Made by a program: the position numbers and the translations under genes. A stretch of DNA of 29,391 nt from a virus. The stretch lies in IMG/VR virus record IMGVR_UViG_3300031951_000891, positions 1 to 29,391 of that record; one strand, given 5' to 3'. Positions 15,031 to 20,886 of the stretch are shown here, in pieces. Under the pieces are notes generated by a model that worked only from the letters and a program-made list of their open reading frames with translations, was not told the DNA's origin and did not search any database. The stretch's first letter is position 1; every line of letters starts with the position of its first letter.

Positions 15031-15516
15031 CTATGCTTCGTTAGTGGAAACCTTGCCCCCGGCCAGACGAATGCGCCCGCCGATCACCGGTTCATCCTTG
15101 GGCCAGCGCGAGGCCACAAGCCGGTTCTTAGTCAGCTTCATGGTGTTGACCGCGTTACCCTGATTGCCCCCCAGCACGTAGAAGTGCTGAGCATCTTCAC
15201 CGACGTAGAAGCCGACATGCCCGCCCCCTGCGCGATCAAACACGAGGATAGCCCCCGGAGCCAGACGGTCAGGACGTAGATTGCTACCATAGTCAGACCA
15301 TGCCTTGGCGCGCATGTAGTACTTCGGGTATGGAAGCCCGGACTCCTGCATGCAGTGAGCGACGAACACACCGCACCAAGGGGTCTCGTCGTTCCGCCAC
15401 CACGCCTTGAGCTTCTCCAGCCAGCCGATGATGATCTGGTTATGCTTCGGACCCACGACTTCGCGCAGCCCGTCGAACTTCTTGGCCGTGGTCAGCCAGC
15501 GGGGGTCCGTGTCCAT
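15031..15516 (-). CDS. Endolysin, TIGR02594-type (NlpC/P60-CHAP-like) hydrolase
   Basis: 161 aa. The catalytic Cys is C48 in ETPWCGVFVAHCMQESGLP and the His is H100 in RAGGGHVGFYVGED; N118 in VLGGNQGNAV is a candidate third residue. The motif PGAILVFDRAGGGHVG and the YMRAKAWSDYG stretch are typical of TIGR02594 proteins, single-domain Cys hydrolases used as phage endolysins. No signal peptide or separate wall-binding domain is present, so release through the adjacent holin is expected. Its ATG overlaps the TAA of the upstream gene. The bond it cuts (peptide or amide) cannot be read from sequence. Confidence 0.85.
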   Translation of the reverse strand: MDTDPRWLTTAKKFDGLREVVGPKHNQIIIGWLEKLKAWWRNDETPWCGVFVAHCMQESGLPYPKYYMRAKAWSDYGSNLRPDRLAPGAILVFDRAGGGHVGFYVGEDAQHFYVLGGNQGNAVNTMKLTKNRLVASRWPKDEPVIGGRIRLAGGKVSTNEA

Positions 15517-15878
15517 TACATCAGATTCCTAAGCTTGTAGGTGGTTGTAATGTACACCTCAGTGACCCCATCGAGCAAGTTAGCTACAGCGCGGTTACCT
15601 TGGCAGATTTTATCATGGTTCTTCTCGATCCATACAGCGTCCTCGACGAGGATCATCCGGATATCTTCCGCCTTGGTCTTGGGGGCCTGCACCGTCCCGA
15701 CCAACTCGAACGCACCTTGGTACGCCTCTACCAGCTTATCGAGAGCGCCAATTACACCTTCGTAGAACTCGCCCAGTGCTACATGCCGCGCATAACCACC
15801 CACGCCATTGGCACGCCAATGCTCGAAATGGGCTACGTTACGTGCGTAGAACACACGGGCGATAAGTTCTTCGATCAC
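15516..15878 (-). CDS. DUF5856-like helical protein
   Basis: 120 aa beginning at a GTG that overlaps the stop of the upstream gene (TAGTG). It is almost all helical: RVFYARNVAHFEHW, ARHVALGEFYEGVIGALDKL, VEAYQGAFEL and a C-terminal pair. The spaced His/Glu residues (AHFEHW, RHVALGEFYE, EAYQG) resemble DUF5856, a ferritin- or Dps-like helical bundle found in phages, though metal binding is not established. It lies just before the endolysin. The family call is from memory of the pattern. Confidence 0.55.
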   Translation of the reverse strand: MIEELIARVFYARNVAHFEHWRANGVGGYARHVALGEFYEGVIGALDKLVEAYQGAFELVGTVQAPKTKAEDIRMILVEDAVWIEKNHDKICQGNRAVANLLDGVTEVYITTTYKLRNLM

Positions 15879-16351
15879 TAAGCGATCCTGATAATAGCAG
15901 TAGTGTTAGCAGCTGCGGGGAAGATGATGGTGAAATCACCTGCCGTCGAGGTCTTATCCGATCCGAAGTCCAGTGCGCACACAGCTGCGTTAGTCAGCGT
16001 GGTGTTGGCGTTCGAGTTAGCCGACGGTGTGGTGTTGTAGATCAGCGCACCGCGAGCCGTGATCGTTGCGTTAGTGAAGGTCAGGTCGGTGAAGTCGGTG
16101 AACCCCGTACCCGTAGACGCAGTGCCGTTCGAGGTCACCACACCAAGGTTAACTAGTGTACCACCACCTGCCGTATAGTTGGTACCGGTAACCTCGTTGG
16201 TAGAGGTATAGGCAGTCGTGTTGGCGTCGATGGTAGCTGTCGAGGTATACAGCGCCAGCTTGAACGTGTCGCCACCAGTCGGGCGGAAATCGTGTACTGC
16301 GAGCATAACTTCAGCCTTGAAGCTGCTGCACATAGCTTGGGTTATCGGCAT
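15878..16351 (-). CDS. Conserved phage structural protein
   Basis: 157 aa. It starts MPITQAMCSSFKAEVM and continues with DTFKLALYTSTATIDANTTA, TARGALIYNTT and LDFGSDKTSTAGDFTIIFPA. This is a very common small virion protein in tailed phages, all-beta with a central variable stretch. AAGGAG lies 8 nt before the ATG. Its place between connector-type and lysis genes suggests a tail or neck component. I know no experimentally assigned role for it. Confidence 0.7.
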   Translation of the reverse strand: MPITQAMCSSFKAEVMLAVHDFRPTGGDTFKLALYTSTATIDANTTAYTSTNEVTGTNYTAGGGTLVNLGVVTSNGTASTGTGFTDFTDLTFTNATITARGALIYNTTPSANSNANTTLTNAAVCALDFGSDKTSTAGDFTIIFPAAANTTAIIRIA

Positions 16352-16363
16352 ACGAGGGACTCC

Positions 16364-16648
16364 TTACATATCGAGGATCGGGACCATCTCCGGGAACCCG
16401 GCGTCCCTGAACTTGTTGACAAGGGTGACGTTGTGCGAGCGCACTGCTTCGTGCATGTAATGAATTAGCACGTGCCGGATACTGTCTTTGAACGCTTCGG
16501 CCTGTTCCCGCAGCAGTGGGTGGGCATTGTTCCCGACGTAGATGATCTTATCGAGCGCACGCTCGGCAATCTCCTCAGGCGTAAACCCACGCCCTTCGGT
16601 CGTCATGACCATTACGTTCCCGACTTCACCCGTTCCAAGATTAAACAT
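16364..16648 (-). CDS. Conserved phage protein of unknown function
   Basis: 94 aa. It has a short strand-rich start (FNLGTGEVGNVMVMTTEGRG), then TPEEIAERALDKIIYVGNNA, REQAEAFKDSIRHVLIHYMH and a C-terminal PILDM. The helical part with EQAxAFKDxIxxV is highly characteristic and appears in many phage head-tail regions, usually uncharacterised. Here it follows a connector-like gene. A small adaptor role is plausible but not shown. Confidence 0.6.
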   Translation of the reverse strand: MFNLGTGEVGNVMVMTTEGRGFTPEEIAERALDKIIYVGNNAHPLLREQAEAFKDSIRHVLIHYMHEAVRSHNVTLVNKFRDAGFPEMVPILDM

Positions 16649-16651
16649 AAC

Positions 16652-17332
16652 CTACCCCACTGGGTACCGAACTTGCGGAGTCCGGTACATGTCCTGACGA
16701 TTCTTACCTTCACCGAGCTGCTTGAGCAGCATCATAGCCTCATCATACCGCTTCTGGTACCCGGCGATTACATCTGCTTCGCCCTTCATGAAGGTATATG
16801 CTTCTAGTAGCGCGCCGTAAAGAAGGGTGCTGTCGAAGTTGTCGCCGAGCCATGACGTACCCGCAGTCACAATCGAGGTCGGGTAGTAGAAGTAATGAAG
16901 CTCAACGACATAGTTAGCATCCGGGGTCGGCCCGAGGATGTATGAGTTCTCGTCGAAATAGGCGTAGTGGGTAGGCAGCCCTGAGTCAGTAGGGTTCGGG
17001 AACGACTCACGGATAAAGCTTACGTCCGTATTCAGGAGGTAGCTGTAGTTGCCTGTAACATCGACTACCGCCAACGAGAAGTTAGCGAGCCAGTCAGTCG
17101 GCACCGTGAGGTACTTGTTCCCCGACGTCACAGAACCAGTTACGTTCTTACGTAGGTCCAGCAGCTGGACCGTGTTGAAGATACGCTGCTCAGCCTGCTG
17201 GATGAACGTGTTGATCTGTTCGGTAGACGTCAGCGTCACCGTGCTGGAGCCGTCGGAGCCGGTCCACGAAGTGTTGGGGAAGTCGTTCTCGACGTACCCC
17301 TTGATGGTCTCGAACAGAGTCGCGTAGTTCAT
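16652..17332 (-). CDS. Putative head-tail connector/adaptor protein
   Basis: 226 aa, with ATGA overlap to the small gene upstream. It opens MNYATLFETIKGYVEND, followed by TSTEQINTFIQQAEQRIFNT, a beta domain with VPTDWLANFSLAVVDV, GPTPDANYVVELHYFYYP and a C-terminal helical pair with YGALLEAYTFMKGEADVI and YQKRYDEAMMLLKQLGEG. Helix-beta-helix order with WLA..SL and a P-x-P-D-A-x-Y strand is that of gatekeeper or adaptor proteins like P22 gp4 and T7 tail tubular protein A. A related layout appears in the gene at 18023-18733, so two ring layers may be present. Confidence 0.6.
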   Translation of the reverse strand: MNYATLFETIKGYVENDFPNTSWTGSDGSSTVTLTSTEQINTFIQQAEQRIFNTVQLLDLRKNVTGSVTSGNKYLTVPTDWLANFSLAVVDVTGNYSYLLNTDVSFIRESFPNPTDSGLPTHYAYFDENSYILGPTPDANYVVELHYFYYPTSIVTAGTSWLGDNFDSTLLYGALLEAYTFMKGEADVIAGYQKRYDEAMMLLKQLGEGKNRQDMYRTPQVRYPVG

Positions 17333-17499
17333 CAGCCCATCTTCGTGCTGCTGCTGTTACCCCGAGTGGTATTCTTGGTACCACGGGTACGCATAGTCTG
17401 GGTGTTAGCGACCTTATTCGGATAGCCGTTCTTGCCCGTAGAGGCCGAATAGCTCTTGGGCTGCTCGTACTTCCCAAGGTCCTTGGTATGATTAGCCAT
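17332..17499 (-). CDS. Small basic Thr/Asn-rich protein
   Basis: 55 aa, read from the gap between the connector and the next gene. It begins MANHTKDLGKYEQPKSYSAS and includes TGKNGYPNKV, TQTMRTRGTKNTTRGNSSST, ending KMG. There is no hydrophobic core; the chain is basic and probably disordered. Its ATG lies inside the last codons of the 41-aa gene upstream and its TGA overlaps the ATG downstream, so it is tightly coupled in the operon. The TMRTRGTKxxTRG pattern recurs in small proteins of uncultured phages. Function unknown. Confidence 0.6.
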   Translation of the reverse strand: MANHTKDLGKYEQPKSYSASTGKNGYPNKVANTQTMRTRGTKNTTRGNSSSTKMG

Positions 17500-17617
17500 T
17501 CTTGTTGACCTTCCCCATGTCCTTAGTCGGCTTCTTGCCCGACTTCTGGTTGGCGATCTTCGCCAGATTGCGGCCCAGCTTCTTCATCTGCGCGTTAGTC
17601 TTGCCACCCTTAGCCAT
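17492..17617 (-). CDS. Very small Lys-rich protein (MAKGGKT start)
   Basis: 41 aa starting MAKGGKTNAQMKKLGRNLAK, continuing IANQKSGKKP and ending KVNKNG, with about 11 Lys. GGAG lies 7 nt before the ATG and overlaps the TAG of the upstream gene (TAGGAG), a convincing initiation site for so short a frame. The N-terminal MAKGGK resembles the KGG tails carried by proteins further upstream in the operon. Nucleic-acid or portal contact is a guess from charge. Confidence 0.6.
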   Translation of the reverse strand: MAKGGKTNAQMKKLGRNLAKIANQKSGKKPTKDMGKVNKNG

Positions 17618-17626
17618 AGCTTACTC

Positions 17627-18013
17627 CTATACCTGCACCGTAACGGTACCGACCTGTCCGCTGCATACTAACGTATTTGGCAGACCAATTAAACCCAGAG
17701 GATTAGTAAGCCCTACAGGGTTCCAACCCCACTGAATAATCCGGCTCCCATCGCTAGGGTTACCGTTAGCATTTAGCCCCGACTGGTAATAGCTGTTGTC
17801 TGGGCGGGGATTACGTAATGCCTGCGGGTCATCGACAGGGAACATACCCAGTTGCAGCTGCGGCTGGTCGGGGTCCCAGCATGTGGGGCATACGAGGATG
17901 TTTGTAGTCTTCGTCTTGATGACGAGCCGCTTGAGCTGCTTCAGCTTATAGCGCTGCCCGCACCTATCGCACTCGGCAATAGCCTTCTTACCAGAGGCAA
18001 ACCGATTAGGCAT
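17627..18013 (-). CDS. Zinc-ribbon virion-associated protein
   Basis: 128 aa. Residues 15-18 (CDRC) and 42-45 (CPTC) form a CxxC-x(23)-CxxC zinc ribbon. It is followed by a DPDQPQLQLGMFPVDDPQAL stretch and LRNPRPD, which I recognise from short proteins in phage connector regions, where it is usually near tail-tube or adaptor genes. The C-terminal half (residues 70-128) is Gly/Asn/Pro-rich and ends in a strand, TVTVQV. A very good AAGGAGG lies 4 nt before the ATG. A neck or tail completion role is inferred from neighbours. Confidence 0.6.
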   Translation of the reverse strand: MPNRFASGKKAIAECDRCGQRYKLKQLKRLVIKTKTTNILVCPTCWDPDQPQLQLGMFPVDDPQALRNPRPDNSYYQSGLNANGNPSDGSRIIQWGWNPVGLTNPLGLIGLPNTLVCSGQVGTVTVQV

Positions 18014-18022
18014 CGTACCTCC

Positions 18023-18733
18023 TTAGATGTACGCGGGACGAGGTGCAATCCGAAGTGCGGCCTTCTCGCGGTCTTCGTCTGCGGCGTCCTGCCACGCGTC
18101 GTCGTACATCTGCTTAAGCATCGGCGTGCGCATCGTAGCATCGGGAAGCTTCACCGAGAGGTGGTAAGCGAGCCCCGCTACAAGCGCCGGGAGGAAGCGG
18201 AACGGGATGTCCTGCGTGTTGATACCGTTACCAGCATCCTGAATACGGCGCAGGCGGTAGTAAAAGAACGTGTAGAAGTTGCTCTGGTCGGGCGCTGGCC
18301 AGACGTTGATCTGCGGATTAGCCACGGCAGGCCCCGGTTCGGTCGCACCTGACTGGCGGTTGATCCACACCTGAATGGGCCGACCCTGAGCGTTCTTGTT
18401 CGGGATCGTGATGTATGTATCAGCGCTGATACGGCTGATGTTGATATCGGTCTGCTGCACGCCCGTCTGCGTGCGTACAACCTGCTCCAACAGGTCGATG
18501 GTGTCCACCGGCAGGTCGTAAGTAATCTGCCCCTGCACGAGCGGGATGCTCCCCTGCTCGATGGTCCATAGGTTGATACCCCGGTTGGCCCACTCGATGG
18601 TCAACAGGTTGAGGCTACGCCGCGCCGTGCGGAGATTATAACCGGTACGCAGCTCAGCACCACAACGCTCGAACGCCTCTTCTACGAGTTCGTTGAAGTT
18701 GAGGTTGAACGTGGAGGTACCAGTGGTGGTCAC
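18023..18733 (-). CDS. Putative head-tail adaptor protein (gp4/tail tubular A-like)
   Basis: 236 aa, starting at GTG 18733. The N-terminus is helical (FNELVEEAFERCGAELRTGY, TARRSLNLLTIEWANRGINL), the middle is beta-rich with TYDLPVDTIDLLEQVV, PIQVWINRQSG and NVWPAPDQSNFYTFFYYRL, and the C-terminus is helical with PFRFLPALVAGLAYHLSVKL and a KQMYDDAWQDAADEDREK helix. This order, including the WPAPD turn and the FYYRLRR strand, fits adaptor proteins that attach to the portal ring. The connector-like gene at 16652-17332 has a parallel layout. I am fairly sure of a neck role, less of the exact family. Confidence 0.6.
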   Translation of the reverse strand: MTTTGTSTFNLNFNELVEEAFERCGAELRTGYNLRTARRSLNLLTIEWANRGINLWTIEQGSIPLVQGQITYDLPVDTIDLLEQVVRTQTGVQQTDINISRISADTYITIPNKNAQGRPIQVWINRQSGATEPGPAVANPQINVWPAPDQSNFYTFFYYRLRRIQDAGNGINTQDIPFRFLPALVAGLAYHLSVKLPDATMRTPMLKQMYDDAWQDAADEDREKAALRIAPRPAYI

Positions 18734-18763
18734 TTACTTCTTCCTTGTCTCTTCCCGAGAGTA

Positions 18764-18928
18764 CTAGCGGCAGGGGGTTCCGTCAGCACGCGGGCACTCG
18801 TCGGCGTCTGATTGCCCGTCGTCACTACCAGTAACCGTTGGTTGCGGTTGCGGCTGGGGGTTCTCGTCTGCTTTAGTGCAACCTGCCATGGCGAGTGCCA
18901 GAGCGGCCAGAGTGTAGAACTTCTTCAT
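18764..18928 (-). CDS. Small lipoprotein, possible outer-membrane spanin
   Basis: 54 aa: MKKFYTLAALALAMAGC, then TKADENPQPQPQPTVTG and an acidic tail ending in TPCR. The signal peptide has a KK start, a hydrophobic core and a lipobox ending MAGC with C17 as the lipidated residue; Met at -3 is slightly unusual. The GGAGG lies 8 nt before the ATG at 18928 but only 2 nt before an ATG two codons upstream (18934), so the later start is preferred. Small Pro-rich lipoproteins in phages are often o-spanins. This one is far from the endolysin, so that role is uncertain. Confidence 0.6.
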   Translation of the reverse strand: MKKFYTLAALALAMAGCTKADENPQPQPQPTVTGSDDGQSDADECPRADGTPCR

Positions 18929-18944
18929 ATCCATATCCTCCGGG

Positions 18945-19196
18945 TTACTTACCCTTCTTGAAGCCCTTAAGGACCTGAGCAAACCGAGCACGCTGCCCCA
19001 GCTTGCCGGGAGCCTTGGCGGCCTTGGCGAGCTTACCGGCGGGGATAGGCTCGCCCTTCTTGGCACCGAGCGATGCGCGCAGGGCTCCGGGCTTCTTGAT
19101 AGCGCCCTTGATCCAGTCGGCCTTACCACCCTTAGCCAACTTCTTGCCCGGCATTTTTGACGACTTCATGTCGCCCATACCACGTGAAGCACGCAT
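18945..19196 (-). CDS. Basic conserved phage protein (KKPGALRASLG type)
   Basis: 83 aa with roughly 20 Lys/Arg. A KLAKGGKADWIKGAIKKPGA segment precedes LRASLGAKKGEPIPAGKLAK and a C-terminal GKLGQRARFAQVLKGFKKGK. The KKPGALRAxLG...GKLGQRARxAQxLKGF string is a frequent conserved phage small protein of unknown function. Its ATG overlaps the TAA of the upstream tail-bearing gene. The first block also contains the KGG motif seen in neighbours. A DNA- or capsid-binding basic protein is likely by composition. Confidence 0.6.
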   Translation of the reverse strand: MRASRGMGDMKSSKMPGKKLAKGGKADWIKGAIKKPGALRASLGAKKGEPIPAGKLAKAAKAPGKLGQRARFAQVLKGFKKGK

Positions 19197-19486
19197 TAGA
19201 CTACCTTCCCCTTGGTCTTACCCTTGCGGGCGATACCGTCGACGCTACCGCCCTTGGCGTAGCACTTGCCACCCTTGGCCATCACGACCCGCTTGGTGGA
19301 GGTCTTACCCTTACGAGCGACGCCATCAACAGCCCCGCCCTTGGCGTACTTGTTGAACGGGTACTTCTTCTCCATCGCCTTCTTCTCGGCTTCCTCCTTG
19401 GGAGTACGCTTACCAGTGGCACCCGAAGAAATAGGCGGAGTCGGAGCGGGCTTTTTGGCGACGGGTTCAGTCGGACGCTTGTTCAT
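19196..19486 (-). CDS. Basic protein with two tandem KGG tail motifs
   Basis: 96 aa from the ATG at 19486, which has AAGGAAG upstream; the frame is open further up but that part overlaps the 298-aa gene. The N-terminal half is a Pro/Ala/Lys-rich linker (KKPAPTPPISSGATGKRTPK). The second half holds two tail motifs: YAKGGAVDGVARKGKTSTKR and, at the very C-terminus, YAKGGSVDGIARKGKTKGKV. A short MAKGGKC joins them. No fold is recognised. The duplicated tail strongly suggests that the motif is an independent functional module. Confidence 0.6.
   Translation of the reverse strand: MNKRPTEPVAKKPAPTPPISSGATGKRTPKEEAEKKAMEKKYPFNKYAKGGAVDGVARKGKTSTKRVVMAKGGKCYAKGGSVDGIARKGKTKGKVV
19199..19261 (-). repeat. 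KGG tail motif, copy A (C-terminus of 96-aa protein)
   Basis: Encodes YAKGGSVDGIARKGKTKGKV and a final V just before the stop. It matches copies B (19283-19348), C (19491-19553) and D (20889-20963) at KGG, at the small residue and D, and at GKT. Confidence 0.75.
19283..19348 (-). repeat. KGG tail motif, copy B (internal)
   Basis: Encodes YAKGGAVDGVARKGKTSTKR then VV, followed by MAKGGKC and copy A. It is the only internal copy. Confidence 0.75.
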
Positions 19487-19487
19487 A

Positions 19488-20384
19488 TTACTTCCTTCCA
19501 GCCTTGGTCTTGCCGCGCACGGCGATACCGTCGATCCTGCCACCCTTGGCATACCCCTTGACCGAGCCACCCTTAGCCTTGTTGGCGTAACTCTGATAAA
19601 ACGGGTTGCCAGCCTTGGCCTTTTCCTTACCTACCCGGATACGTTCAGCAGCAGCTGCTTCGCGCTCGGCCTTGGCTTTATTCATACGGGCTTCATTCTG
19701 AGCCTGATTAGCGGCACTACGGCGCAGCGTCTGTGCCAGTCGCTCATCTGCCGACGAACCAAACCCGATGGCATTTTTAAGGCGCGCAAACGAAGAACCA
19801 GATACTTCGGTGGGAGCCCCTTCCAGCTTGCGCTTAGCTGCTGCACTTTGAGTGAGGCGCGAGGCATATTCACCACGCTGCTGGACACCAGACTTTGGCG
19901 CTTCCTTAGGCTTTGTGGCAGAGGGAGAAGCGGTCTTGTTTTTATCCTGCAGCTGCGCGAACGCCGTTTCACGAGTGACTGGTGCGTTAGTCTTCGCTGC
20001 GCCTGCAGCGGGAGCACCGGACTTCTCTACCTTCTTCGGTGCCGAAGCGGGAGCGGCGGGTGCTGCAGCCTTCTTGGTTTCCGTAGCCGGAGTGCGGCGC
20101 ACAGGAGCCGAAGGTGACTTCTTCTCGCTAGCTAGCTGCGTAGTGAAGCTCTTACCCTTCCAAGTGAAGGTCTTGTCGCCGTCTTTGCGAGCAGCAGCAA
20201 AGGCCGCGCTAAACGAAAGCGGGCTAGCACCCGAGCTCGGCTGAGCCTTCGACACCGACTTGGTTTCGGCAGCGGTCATCTCCTTGCGCAGGGGAGCATC
20301 TTCCTTGGTCGAGACGTTAATGTCCTTACCAAAGCGCTTCTCAACGTAGTTGTCCTTGCGGAACTTACGTAGGCGGTCAGCCAT
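19488..20384 (-). CDS. Basic Ala/Lys-rich protein with FTWKGK motif and KGG tail
   Basis: 298 aa. Residues 58-83 include SFSAAFAAARKDGDKTFTWK and GKSFTTQL, a short motif (F..AF..AR..G...F.W.GK..TT) that I recall from many phage proteins. The middle (88-170) is Ala/Pro/Lys-rich and probably disordered. Residues 200-270 are helical with many Glu/Arg/Lys. The C-terminus is KGGSVKGYAKGGRIDGIAVR followed by GKTKAGRK, copy C of the shared tail. The protein is large for its neighbours and highly charged, so an internal capsid or DNA-associated protein is a fair guess. Confidence 0.6.
   Translation of the reverse strand: MADRLRKFRKDNYVEKRFGKDINVSTKEDAPLRKEMTAAETKSVSKAQPSSGASPLSFSAAFAAARKDGDKTFTWKGKSFTTQLASEKKSPSAPVRRTPATETKKAAAPAAPASAPKKVEKSGAPAAGAAKTNAPVTRETAFAQLQDKNKTASPSATKPKEAPKSGVQQRGEYASRLTQSAAAKRKLEGAPTEVSGSSFARLKNAIGFGSSADERLAQTLRRSAANQAQNEARMNKAKAEREAAAAERIRVGKEKAKAGNPFYQSYANKAKGGSVKGYAKGGRIDGIAVRGKTKAGRK
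19491..19553 (-). repeat. KGG tail motif, copy C (C-terminus of 298-aa protein)
   Basis: Encodes YAKGGRIDGIAVRGKTKAGR and a final K before the stop. A half-copy, KGGSVKG, lies just before it. Confidence 0.75.
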
Positions 20385-20387
20385 GAC

Positions 20388-20630
20388 TTACCCTTTCTTC
20401 ATCGTATCGAGTTTGGCCTCTAGCCGCTCAACGGCTCGGTCAAAACGTTCACCCAGTTTATCGATGGTGACGTTCATCTCGCCCCGCGTGATGTGGTCAC
20501 GCGCCACCTCTTCCCGCGTCCTGTTCAGTAGGATGCCGAGCCGCTCAACCTCATCGAACTTACCCTTAAGCATAAAACTTATGACTCCAAGGATAGCACT
20601 GAGTATTATATTCCATATCATCATCTCCAT
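20388..20630 (-). CDS. Membrane-anchored helical protein
   Basis: 80 aa from the ATG at 20630, one base after the TAG of the preceding gene; ATGs two and three codons later are possible because GGAG lies in codon 2. Residues 4-21 are a single TM helix (MIWNIILSAILGVISFML). The rest, KGKFDEVERLGILLNRTREE and so on, is a charged heptad-like helix with LGERFDRAVERLEAKLDTM. Charge around the TM helix (KGK after it) would favour a cytoplasmic C-terminus. It could be a lysis accessory (holin-, spanin- or anti-holin-like), or a membrane protein for ejection. Confidence 0.6.
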   Translation of the reverse strand: MEMMIWNIILSAILGVISFMLKGKFDEVERLGILLNRTREEVARDHITRGEMNVTIDKLGERFDRAVERLEAKLDTMKKG

Positions 20631-20631
20631 A

Positions 20632-20886
20632 CTAGCATTTCCACGCTCGAAGAGACTTGTTGATACGGCTATTAGGGTCACTAGCGGTCTTCTTGCTTGT
20701 GAGCTTCTTTTTCATACCTGACATGCGGGCACAGAATGACTTCTTGCGTGGACCGCCTTCAGGCTGTGGAGCCTTCAGACCGGGCTTACCCGGATTAGCT
20801 TTATTATAAGACGCGCGGCCTTTGGCGTTCAGGCCACCCTTAGGGTTCTTGCCTTCCTTACGCGTCCAAGCGGGCGTCTTAGCCAT
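20632..20886 (-). CDS. DUF6321-like protein
   Basis: 84 aa. It has WTRKEGKNPKGGLNAKGRAS, NPGKPGLKAPQPEGGPRK, SFCARMSGMKKKLTSKKTA and a C-terminal SLRAWKC. This pattern (EGKxxxGGLNxKGRxSY, SFCARMxGM, LRxWxC) is that of DUF6321 phage proteins of unknown function. The three conserved-looking elements, including the Cys in SFCARM and the last Cys, suggest a specific fold rather than simple basic filler. Its ATG overlaps the TAA of the upstream gene. Confidence 0.7.
   Translation of the reverse strand: MAKTPAWTRKEGKNPKGGLNAKGRASYNKANPGKPGLKAPQPEGGPRKKSFCARMSGMKKKLTSKKTASDPNSRINKSLRAWKC

Noticed and set aside
17190-17477. 95-aa minus-strand frame
   Set aside because: It overlaps both the connector gene and the 55-aa gene in another frame; the 55-aa frame has overlapping start and stop signals with both neighbours.
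19266-20117. 283-aa plus-strand frame over the basic cluster
   Set aside because: Antisense of the Lys/Ala-rich genes; Lys codons read as Leu/Phe on the other strand and give a false membrane-protein look.
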